Shown here one piece after another: positions 5,641 through 11,502 of a DNA stretch of 16,462 nucleotides. The stretch covers positions 1 through 16,462 of the forward strand of contig WFRL01000086.1 in NCBI GenBank assembly GCA_015486555.1. The letters are read 5' to 3'. Origin of the DNA: Candidatus Microgenomates bacterium. Its GTDB lineage: Bacteria > Patescibacteriota > Microgenomatia > JAADGY01. Position numbers and translations under genes: made by a program. The notes under the pieces were generated by a model that saw only the letters and a program-made list of their open reading frames with translations, did no database searches and was not told the origin of the DNA. Within the stretch, counting starts at the first letter, position 1. Each line of letters starts with the position of its first letter.

Positions 5641-7605
5641 TTATATATCCAAATTGGCGAATTTAGCATGAGTTTGAATAAAACGTTTGCGAGGAGGAAC
5701 CTCCTCACCCATTAACATTCTAAAGATTTCATCTGCTTGTTGAGCATCAGCGATAGTTACCTGTTTGAGAAGTCGATTAGCTGGGTTCATAGTTGTCTCC
5801 CAAAGTTGTTGAGGATTCATTTCTCCTAAACCTTTATACCGCTGGACATGAACTTTATTTAAATCAATATTCTTGGCTTTAAGTTGAGCCAGGTACAAGT
5901 CTTTCTCTTCATCGTTGTAAAGATATTTGGTGGTTTTATTCCAGCTTACTTTGTACAGAGGGGGAATGGCAATATAAAGGTAGCCGGACTCAATTATTTC
6001 TTTATAGTAACGGAAGAAAAAGGTAAGAAGTAAGGTGGCAATATGGGCTCCATCAACGTCAGCGTCGGTCATAATTATAATTCGGTGATAACGGAGTTTT
6101 TTTAGGTCAAGAGTTTCTCCGATACCTGCACCCAAAGCAACTACCAGATCTTTTAATTCTTCAAACTTAATGATTCTATCTAAGCCAGCTCTTTCGGTAT
6201 TGAGTATTTTCCCTCCTAGAGGAAGAATAGCTTGGAAGTAACGGTCTCGGCCTTGTTTGGCTGAACCGCCGGCTGAGTCTCCTTCAACAATGTAAAGTTC
6301 AGATTCGGTTGGATCTTTTGATTGACAATCAGCCAACTTACCTGGTAAGGTAAAACCTTCCAAAGCCCCTTTGCGGACAATGGCTTCTCTGGCAGCTTTA
6401 GCTGCTGCTCGGGCCTTGGCGGCCAGGAATATCTTCTCAAGAAGAGTTTTAGCTACTCGAGGATGTTCCTCCAGAAAGATAGAAAGGTGTTCTTTAGTTA
6501 CTCGGTAAACAAAAGGTTGAACCTCAGGGTTGTTAAGTTTGGTTTTTGTCTGAGATTCAAACTGAAGGTTATCGGCTGGCATTTTTAAGTAGATGATAGC
6601 ATTTAAACCCTCCCGGATGTCATCACTAGTTATCTCGATTTTTTTTCCATTATTGTTTATTCCGGCTCTTTTAATGTAGTCGGTTATCACTCGGCTTAAG
6701 GCGGAGCGGAAACCAATGAGGTGGGTTCCCCCTTCGGCGGTTTTAATAACGTTGACGAAAGAAGAAACATTTTCACCAAAGTTCTCGGTGTACATTAAAG
6801 CTATTTCCACCTCCATCTTTTTTTCTTTATCTTTGTCTTTAAAGTAAACTATCGGAGTTAGAGGTTTTTTGGTCTTGGTTAAATAAGTCATCATTGAACG
6901 GATGCCGGAATCAAAATAGAAATGTCTTTCTGTTTGGTCACGGTGGTCAAGAAAGTGAAAATAGACTCCCCCAATGAGGAAGGCTCTCTCTCGAAGAGTA
7001 TTGATAATAAGCTGCTGATCCCACTTGATATCTTTAAACACCTTTTTATCAGGGATAAAGTAGGTTTTAGTCCCGGTTTTAGTCGGCCAGTTTTGGCCAT
7101 GCCAATCCAGTTTTTCTTTTGTCTCATTTAGGGGTTTATTAGCTACTGGTTGAAGAGGTTTACCCCGGTGGTATTCTTGCCAGTAAAGTTTTCCATGTCT
7201 TTTGACCTCAACTTTCATGGATTCTGAAAGAGCGTTAACTACTGAAGAGCCAACTCCATGGAGTCCACCTGAAACCTTATAGGCTTTAGAGGAGAACTTT
7301 CCTCCGGCGTGGAGTTTGGTCATGGTTACTTCCAAAGCAGAGACCTTAGCTTTAGGATGGATTTCAACAGGGATACCCCGGCCGTCATCCTCAACAATAG
7401 CTTGGTTATCTTCTTTTATCTCAATCCAGATGTTTTTAGCAGAACCAGCCAGAGCTTCATCAACAGAGTTATCAATAATCTCAAAAAGGAGATGGTGCAT
7501 TCCTTTCTTATCAGTAGAACCAATGTACATCCCCGGTCGTTTACGGACTGGCTCTAGCCCTTCCAGAATTTGGATATCCTCAGCCTCGTAGTTAGAATTA
7601 CTCAT
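5641..7605 (-). CDS. gyrB: DNA gyrase subunit B
   Basis: ATPase subunit of DNA gyrase. At 654 aa it is the short form lacking the large TOPRIM insertion of enterobacteria. The GHKL ATPase domain shows EIIDNSVDEALAG (catalytic Glu and Asn46), EDDGRGIPV (Asp73) and VSGGLHGVGSSVVNALS. The transducer carries QTKTKLNN. The TOPRIM domain has EGDSAGGSAKQGRDR, PLGGKILN and MTDADVDGAH, and the C terminus ends with RYKGLGEMNPQQLWETTM-type sequence. A notable change is W142 at the position of E. coli Arg136, the arginine contacted by novobiocin-type drugs (context RHGKLYWQEY versus REGKIHRQ). It is first in gyrB-ppa-gyrA, with an extended -10 promoter about 70 bp upstream and AAAGG 8-9 nt before the ATG. 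Confidence 0.97.
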   Translation of the reverse strand: MSNSNYEAEDIQILEGLEPVRKRPGMYIGSTDKKGMHHLLFEIIDNSVDEALAGSAKNIWIEIKEDNQAIVEDDGRGIPVEIHPKAKVSALEVTMTKLHAGGKFSSKAYKVSGGLHGVGSSVVNALSESMKVEVKRHGKLYWQEYHRGKPLQPVANKPLNETKEKLDWHGQNWPTKTGTKTYFIPDKKVFKDIKWDQQLIINTLRERAFLIGGVYFHFLDHRDQTERHFYFDSGIRSMMTYLTKTKKPLTPIVYFKDKDKEKKMEVEIALMYTENFGENVSSFVNVIKTAEGGTHLIGFRSALSRVITDYIKRAGINNNGKKIEITSDDIREGLNAIIYLKMPADNLQFESQTKTKLNNPEVQPFVYRVTKEHLSIFLEEHPRVAKTLLEKIFLAAKARAAAKAAREAIVRKGALEGFTLPGKLADCQSKDPTESELYIVEGDSAGGSAKQGRDRYFQAILPLGGKILNTERAGLDRIIKFEELKDLVVALGAGIGETLDLKKLRYHRIIIMTDADVDGAHIATLLLTFFFRYYKEIIESGYLYIAIPPLYKVSWNKTTKYLYNDEEKDLYLAQLKAKNIDLNKVHVQRYKGLGEMNPQQLWETTMNPANRLLKQVTIADAQQADEIFRMLMGEEVPPRKRFIQTHAKFANLDI

Positions 7606-7672
7606 TTAAGATTACCTTTTAATAGTCGGAAATTTTTTCCTTTGAACTTACTACCTCTTAAAATACCTTTTG

Positions 7673-7681
7673 ATTATAGCA
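7673..7681 (-). promoter_or_regulatory. Extended -10 promoter of the gyrB-ppa-gyrA operon
   Basis: On the minus strand TGC-TATAAT (7681-7673) is a perfect extended -10 element. The only -35 candidate, TTCAAT at 17 bp, is weak, which an extended -10 can offset. The predicted transcript starts near 7666 and has a leader of about 60 nt containing a short GGAAA/TTTCC hairpin and an AAAGG Shine-Dalgarno sequence. Unlike other promoters here it is not leaderless. Confidence 0.55.
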
Positions 7682-7720
7682 CGTAGTCTTACCTAATTGA
7701 AAAATCGGGCTGAGATTAAC

Positions 7721-7782
7721 AAAAGTTAGAAAGTTCATAAAGTTAGTAAAGTAAAAACCTTTAGAGGAGTCATCCTGAGGAG
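7721..7782 (+). repeat. Left copy of a 60-nt inverted repeat pair around xseB-holB
   Basis: From 7723 to 7782 the sequence matches the reverse complement of 9565-9624 with only two mismatches by eye. It consists of AGTTAGAA-AGTTCATAA-AGTTAGTAA tandem units, then AAAAACCTTT, then the GTCATCCTGAGGAG end of the MITE-like element. The two copies face each other 1.8 kb apart and bracket xseB and holB. Confidence 0.75.
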
Positions 7783-7892
7783 CCAAGGCGACGAAGGATC
7801 TAGCGAGCGGAACGAGCGCAAGGATTAGTACTCAGGCTTTGGTTTACTCTCATGCGCCTATCGGCTGGATTCTTCGCGGGGCTCAGAATGAC
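7769..7892 (+). mobile_element. MITE-like palindromic element, copy 3
   Basis: A 124-bp copy. The left hairpin is closed by ATCCT/AGGAT and ends in CTAGC. The right hairpin is the ATTCT/AGAAT type, preceded by GGCTGGATT, instead of the GTCGGGAT type of copies 1, 2 and 5. GCGCA and TGCGC are conserved inside. It sits upstream of the gyrB promoter and faces inverted copy 4 across 55 bp. Confidence 0.66.
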
Positions 7893-7947
7893 ACAAGAGA
7901 AGGTTGTACTTTCACCTCTTGGAGTGAGCTGCTTCCCTTTTCTCCGA

Positions 7948-8091
7948 GTTATCCTGAATGAGCCGGGAGGCGAAGTGAAGACCCCCCGTCGGTAGGGGTA
8001 AAAATCTAGCCGAAGGCGCATGGGTGTGTTCCCAAGCGTTGATGTTCGTTTCTTTGCGCTTCACTAGATTCTTCGCTCCGCTTGGAATGAC
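7948..8091 (-). mobile_element. MITE-like palindromic element, copy 4 (inverted)
   Basis: A 144-bp copy in reverse orientation. Read on the minus strand it begins GTCATTCCAAGCGG at 8091, keeps AGAATCTAG, the AGCGCAAAGAAA interior and GCGCCTTCGGCTAG, and ends in an enlarged hairpin with ACCCC/GGGGT arms near 7981-7999. Its interior is nearly that of copy 2. With copy 3 it forms a long imperfect inverted repeat in the gyrB/xseB gap. Small open frames across 7800-8021 are repeat artefacts. Confidence 0.6.
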
Positions 8092-8104
8092 TTGTTAACA
8101 AACT

Positions 8105-8132
8105 AAGTTCTGAGTTCCGAGCTCTGATTTCT
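8105..8132 (+). repeat. 7-bp tandem repeat array upstream of xseB
   Basis: Four heptads in phase: AAGTTCT, GAGTTCC, GAGCTCT, GATTTCT. The order AAGTTCT/GAGTTCC mirrors the array at 348-396. As there, the array ends a short distance upstream of a -10 box. Confidence 0.6.
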
Positions 8133-8142
8133 GTTTTGGTTG

Positions 8143-8151
8143 TGCTAATAT
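8143..8151 (+). promoter_or_regulatory. Extended -10 candidate for xseB-holB
   Basis: TGC-TAATAT at 8143-8151 would start transcription near 8158, only about 3 nt before the xseB ATG at 8161. The overlapping TATTAA (8149-8154) would place it at the ATG. No Shine-Dalgarno sequence precedes the ATG. A leaderless or nearly leaderless transcript is inferred. Confidence 0.42.
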
Positions 8152-8160
8152 TAAAGTAAG

Positions 8161-8400
8161 ATGAAAACAAACAGAGGAGAGATTAAACAACAAAAACCCT
8201 CCATAAGCCAGGACTTTAAGCATTTAGAGGAAATAATTACCCAGCTGAGTGGGGAGCAGGAGGATTTAGAAAATTCTATTAGTCTTTTTAAAGAAGGAGT
8301 GGCTATTGTTAAACGATTGAAAGAACAATTGAAGAAGGTGAAGTTAGAAATAGAAGAAATAAGTGAGGAACTTGAGCTTGAGTCGAGTGAAAAGATTTAA
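8161..8400 (+). CDS. xseB: Exodeoxyribonuclease VII small subunit
   Basis: Small helical subunit that coats and regulates the large XseA subunit of exonuclease VII, a single-strand DNA exonuclease used in repair and recombination. The 79 aa match the usual 70-85. The family pattern is clear from residue ~19: FKHLEEIITQLSGEQEDLENSI, then SLFKEGVAIVKRLKEQL (residues ~41-57), a coiled-coil hairpin, followed by an acidic tail rich in Glu. The N-terminal ~17 residues are polar and probably disordered. xseA, often the upstream neighbour, is absent from the window; the partner here is a polymerase III subunit 11 bp downstream, likely cotranscribed. No other function fits as well. Confidence 0.88.
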   Translation: MKTNRGEIKQQKPSISQDFKHLEEIITQLSGEQEDLENSISLFKEGVAIVKRLKEQLKKVKLEIEEISEELELESSEKI

Positions 8401-8411
8401 AAGTTAAGAGA

Positions 8412-9101
8412 ATGCTTTCAGCTATTTTGGTTACTGGTTCTAATTTTGATAACCGGCAGAAAGAAGTAGAAAAGTTAACCAGGAGAATTTTTGCCCCTTC
8501 TAATATAGAACTGGCCGATGTTGTTAGGTGGTCGGTAAAAGAGATAAAAGAAACTCGGAAAAAAGAAAGTGTTGTCTCGATGATTAAGAAACAAATTCAG
8601 TGGTTGAGTTTGTCAGCTCATAACCAAGCAGGGATTAAAGTTTGGCTTATCTATCAAGCCCAATTGTTAAGTATTCCGGCTCAGAATACTCTTCTTAAAA
8701 CCTTAGAAGAACCACTGCCCCAGCGTTATATTATTTTGGAGGCAAAAAATCCTGATCAGCTCCTGCCGACTATTATCTCCCGTGTTGAAATTATTTCTTT
8801 ATCAAGTGATGTATCTCAACAAACTAAGGGCTGGAGCTGGTTAGCTAAAAATTTATCTCTCCCCTACCCCAAGCTTCGCTTGGTAGCCGAGCGTTTAGCT
8901 CTCCAAGATAGAGAAAAGATAAAACTTTTTCTCCAAGAATGCCAAAGGGAAATTTTAGATGAAAGGGACCTTCCTGGACAAGGAGAACTCTTTAAATTAT
9001 TCTCTTTTACCCTTAAAGGCTTGAACCATAACCTTAACCTCAAACACCTCCTCATCCACCTCTTCTGGCAAGCCAAAGCAATTAAGAGTATGGAGCATTA
9101 A
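8412..9101 (+). CDS. holB: DNA polymerase III delta' subunit (clamp loader), short form
   Basis: Member of the DnaX/HolB clamp-loader AAA+ family, placing the sliding clamp on DNA. The diagnostic core is HNQAGIKVWLIYQAQLLS (residues ~70-87), IPAQNTLLKTLEEP (~88-101), YIILEAKNPDQLLPTIISRVE (~106-126, containing the SRx arginine-finger region). No Walker A P-loop is visible at the N terminus (VTGSNFDNRQKEVE), as expected for delta' rather than gamma/tau. At 229 aa it is much shorter than the ~330 aa of E. coli HolB, so the C-terminal collar domain is reduced, a common trimming in small genomes. The start follows AAGAGA closely. It is the second gene of the xseB-holB unit. An unassigned DnaX-related ATPase subunit is the alternative. 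Confidence 0.85.
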   Translation: MLSAILVTGSNFDNRQKEVEKLTRRIFAPSNIELADVVRWSVKEIKETRKKESVVSMIKKQIQWLSLSAHNQAGIKVWLIYQAQLLSIPAQNTLLKTLEEPLPQRYIILEAKNPDQLLPTIISRVEIISLSSDVSQQTKGWSWLAKNLSLPYPKLRLVAERLALQDREKIKLFLQECQREILDERDLPGQGELFKLFSFTLKGLNHNLNLKHLLIHLFWQAKAIKSMEH

Positions 9102-9444
9102 TCAATGATAACCTTGTTTTTTAGTGCCCTAGCTTTTTCTTGTGGTAGTAGAACTTAGTCATTTACAGATAATATACAAAAATGTATGCTTTCTGTTAAC
9201 GATCCGTGTTAGATCACATTTTTTGTCTCCCAACGTGTCCTTGTTAAATGTCTCTGGTCCATCTTAGTTGGATCCCAAGCCTTTAGATAAAAAGAGGTTT
9301 GTAGGGTAGTGTTGTATTTGAAAATGGAATTCAATAAGAAATAACCAAATCACAGATTCCCAGGTTACAAACAGCTTAAAATTGTTAATTTGAAATTTTT
9401 GGTTTCTAATTATTATCAGAATTTAGAACTTAACTTGTCAGCAG
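9102..9444. other. Non-coding gap downstream of holB
   Basis: No credible gene, tRNA or CRISPR is visible. The first part (9102-9300) differs from the repeat families elsewhere and contains the hairpin at 9163-9199. The rest (about 9330-9420) uses AATAACCAAATCACAG and GAATTTAG wording of the degenerate AT-rich repeat family. No intrinsic terminator for holB was found; the ATTTTTT near 9220 follows only a weak 3-bp stem. Confidence 0.5.
9163..9199. other. Imperfect hairpin in the holB-pilB gap
   Basis: TTACAGA at 9163-9169 pairs with TCTGTTAA at 9192-9199 with one bulge. Inside, TATACA (9173-9178) pairs with TGTATG (9183-9188) around an AAAA loop, with a 3x3 internal loop. There is no U-tract, so it is not a standard terminator. 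It could belong to a small RNA or the 3' end of the holB transcript; function unknown. Confidence 0.35.
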
Positions 9445-9551
9445 GTTATTCTGAGCGGAGCGAAGAATCTAGCAAAGCGCAAAGAAATAAGCACCCACGT
9501 TTGGGTTCACTCTCCTGCGCCTTCGGCTAGATCCCGACAAGTCGGGATGGC
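9445..9551 (+). mobile_element. MITE-like palindromic element, copy 5
   Basis: The shortest copy (107 bp). The left end is GTTAT plus the ATTCT/AGAAT hairpin and CTAGC; the right end is the perfect ATCCCGAC-AA-GTCGGGAT hairpin then GGC instead of GAC. GCGCA and TGCGC are conserved. It is followed at 9565 by the right member of the 60-nt inverted pair. Confidence 0.66.
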
Positions 9552-9564
9552 CAGGGGAAAGAGG

Positions 9565-9624
9565 CTCCTCAGGATGACTCCTCAAAAGGTTTTTACTTTA
9601 TTAACTTTATGAACTTTCTAACTT
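9565..9624 (-). repeat. Right copy of the 60-nt inverted repeat pair
   Basis: Reverse complement of 7723-7782 with two visible mismatches. On the minus strand it reads AGTTAGAA-AGTTCATAA-AGTTAATAA units, then AAAAACCTTTTGAGGAG, then TCATCCTGAGGAG. The terminal part is a lone left end of the MITE-like element family, not attached to a full element here. Confidence 0.75.
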
Positions 9625-9671
9625 AGATATGTCTTTTTAATCTGATTTTTGATTGGGTGAGAGACTCAATG

Positions 9672-9701
9672 TTGACTTTTATCTTTCACTTTCTTTATTA
9701 T
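9672..9701 (+). promoter_or_regulatory. Promoter of the pil operon, leaderless start
   Basis: TTGACT (9672-9677), an 18-bp spacer and TATTAT (9696-9701), each one base from consensus. The last base of the -10 is 7 nt before the A of the pilB ATG at 9708, so the predicted first transcribed base is the A of the start codon. No Shine-Dalgarno sequence is present. This is the most complete promoter in the window. Confidence 0.65.
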
Positions 9702-9707
9702 TAAAAT

Positions 9708-11492
9708 ATGGGAAAAGGTGAGAAACAACAGCAACAATCAAAAACCCTTCTGGGTATTTTAGTAGCTAAGGGGAAAATAAAGCCGGAGGAGGCTAAAAAG
9801 GTTGAGATGGAAGCTGCCTTGAGGGGAATGACAGTAGAGGATTACCTTAAAGAACAAACTAATTTGGTTACTCTAGAAGATATAGCTGAAGCCAAGGCTG
9901 AGCTTTTTAATATTCCCAAGGTTGATCTAAACAACGTTGCTTTTAATTATGAGGCAGTTAAGAAATTGTCGGGGGAGTTAGCTAATCATTACCATGTTGT
10001 CGCTTTTGATTATAATGAGAAAGACGATACCCTTTCCTTGGCAATGGCTGATCCTCTTGATCTAGACTTAATAAATTTTCTTTCTCGAAAATTAAAGGTT
10101 AAGATTAAACCTTATTTTGCCCCTCTAAAACAAATTGATCTGGCTATTACTAATAACTATGTTCAGGAAATGTTAGGTGATGTAAGTAAGGTTTTAGCTG
10201 AAGTGAAATCAATTAACCAAAAGAAAGCTAGAAGTGAAGTGACTATCAAGAATAAGAAAGGAGAAACGTCTTTTATTAAGGATATGCCTATAGCTAACAT
10301 TATAAATTCGATAATTGACCTAGCCATTAACAGTCGGGCCTCAGATATACACATAGAACCATTAGAAGACAGAACAAGAGTTAGATACCGAATCGATGGA
10401 ATTTTAAGAGAGAAAACAGTTTTTCCTAAAAGTCTTCATGATGCTTTAGTCTCTCGGATTAAAATTCTTTCAGACATGAAGATTGATGAGAAAAGGGTGC
10501 CTCAGGATGGCCGGTTTACTTACCGCCAAGGAGATAAAGAAATTGATCTCCGTGTTTCTTGTTTACCAACTATTCATGGAGAAAAGGTAGTTATGAGGTT
10601 GTTAGATAAATCAACAGCTGCCCCTACCCTACCCCAGTTGGGCCTAGGCGGCGTCGGTCTCAAACGGTTGGAAAAAGCTATCCAAGTTCCTCATGGAATT
10701 ATCCTAATTACTGGTCCAACTGGTTCAGGGAAAACAACCACTCTTTACTCGATAATTTCTAAGATCAACTCTCCTAAGGTGAATATAATGACTGTTGAGG
10801 ACCCAGTTGAGTATGAAATCCCCGGAGTGACTCAAGTACAAGTGAACCCTCAAGCGGGCTTGACCTTTGCCACCGCCCTGCGCTCTTTTCTCCGCCAAGA
10901 CCCGGATATTATTCTCGTCGGAGAAATTCGTGACCGGGAAACTACTGAGCTAGCGATCCAAGCTGCCTTGACTGGACATCTTGTTTTCTCAACCTTACAT
11001 ACCAACTCGGCTGCTGGGGCTCTTCCCCGCTTGCTAGATATGGGGGCGGAACCGTTTTTATTGGCTTCGTCAATGACTTGTGTGGTTGGCCAGCGGGTGG
11101 TCCGGCGGTTATGTAACCATTGTAAAAAAGAGATAGATCGACCGTCAGCTGAGATTAAAAAGGATATTATTAATGTATTAGGAGATATGTATAAGTCTAT
11201 ATACCCTTCTGAGGATAAGATTAAGGTTTGGGAACCCCACGGTTGTTCTAAATGTAACAACACTGGCTATCTAGGAAGAATTGGTATCTTTGAGGTCCTT
11301 TATGTTACCGAAACAATTACTAAATTAATCTTGGAAAGGGCTTCCTCAGGAGAAATAGAAGAGGCTGCCTTGAAAGAAGGGATGATTTTGATGAAGCAAG
11401 ATGGTTATCTTAAGGCTTTACAAGGGATAACCTCAATAGAAGAGGTACTCAGAATAGCTCAGATATCTCAATCAGATACATTAGAAAGTTAG
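9708..11492 (+). CDS. pilB: Type IV pilus assembly ATPase PilB
   Basis: Hexameric cytoplasmic motor that powers pilus extension (GspE/PilB family). At 594 aa it has the full layout: N-terminal MshEN/T2SSE_N-like region (~10-150), N2 domain with the SDIHIEP motif (~212-218) and RIDG, then the ATPase core. The core has Walker A GPTGSGKTTT (336-345), Asp box VEDPVEYE (~363-370), Walker B ILVGEIRD with catalytic Glu (~402-409) and His box TGHLVFSTLHTN (~422-433). The tetracysteine zinc site is C469/C472 and C513/C516, which marks PilB/GspE rather than PilT. The N terminus begins with a charged Q-rich tail (KQQQQSK). It leads pilB-pilT-pilC-pilin-ligase, with pilT 10 bp downstream. A type II secretion role is less likely given the PilT and pilin neighbours. 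Confidence 0.96.
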   Translation: MGKGEKQQQQSKTLLGILVAKGKIKPEEAKKVEMEAALRGMTVEDYLKEQTNLVTLEDIAEAKAELFNIPKVDLNNVAFNYEAVKKLSGELANHYHVVAFDYNEKDDTLSLAMADPLDLDLINFLSRKLKVKIKPYFAPLKQIDLAITNNYVQEMLGDVSKVLAEVKSINQKKARSEVTIKNKKGETSFIKDMPIANIINSIIDLAINSRASDIHIEPLEDRTRVRYRIDGILREKTVFPKSLHDALVSRIKILSDMKIDEKRVPQDGRFTYRQGDKEIDLRVSCLPTIHGEKVVMRLLDKSTAAPTLPQLGLGGVGLKRLEKAIQVPHGIILITGPTGSGKTTTLYSIISKINSPKVNIMTVEDPVEYEIPGVTQVQVNPQAGLTFATALRSFLRQDPDIILVGEIRDRETTELAIQAALTGHLVFSTLHTNSAAGALPRLLDMGAEPFLLASSMTCVVGQRVVRRLCNHCKKEIDRPSAEIKKDIINVLGDMYKSIYPSEDKIKVWEPHGCSKCNNTGYLGRIGIFEVLYVTETITKLILERASSGEIEEAALKEGMILMKQDGYLKALQGITSIEEVLRIAQISQSDTLES

Positions 11493-11502
11493 AGAGGAAA
11501 AG

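Noticed and set aside
7800..8021. Minus-strand open frame of 73 codons
   Set aside because: It lies across MITE-like copies 3 and 4 and reads VILSPAKNPA-type repeat translation; not a gene.
7800..8160. Replication origin in the divergent repeat-rich gap next to gyrB
   Set aside because: No DnaA-box cluster (TTATNCACA) and no dnaA or dnaN neighbour; the repeats explain the odd structure.
9105..9158. 17-codon frame MITLFFSALAFSCGSRT after holB, resembling a small lipoprotein signal
   Set aside because: Too short, with no Shine-Dalgarno sequence, no conserved lipobox continuation and no mature part.
9102..9444. tRNA or other known RNA gene in the gap
   Set aside because: No cloverleaf, no GTTCRANYC T-arm motif and no CCA end could be found on either strand.
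155..9624. CRISPR array suggested by several similar repeats
   Set aside because: The repeats are few, far apart, in both orientations and separated by genes. There is no regular spacer pattern and no cas gene.
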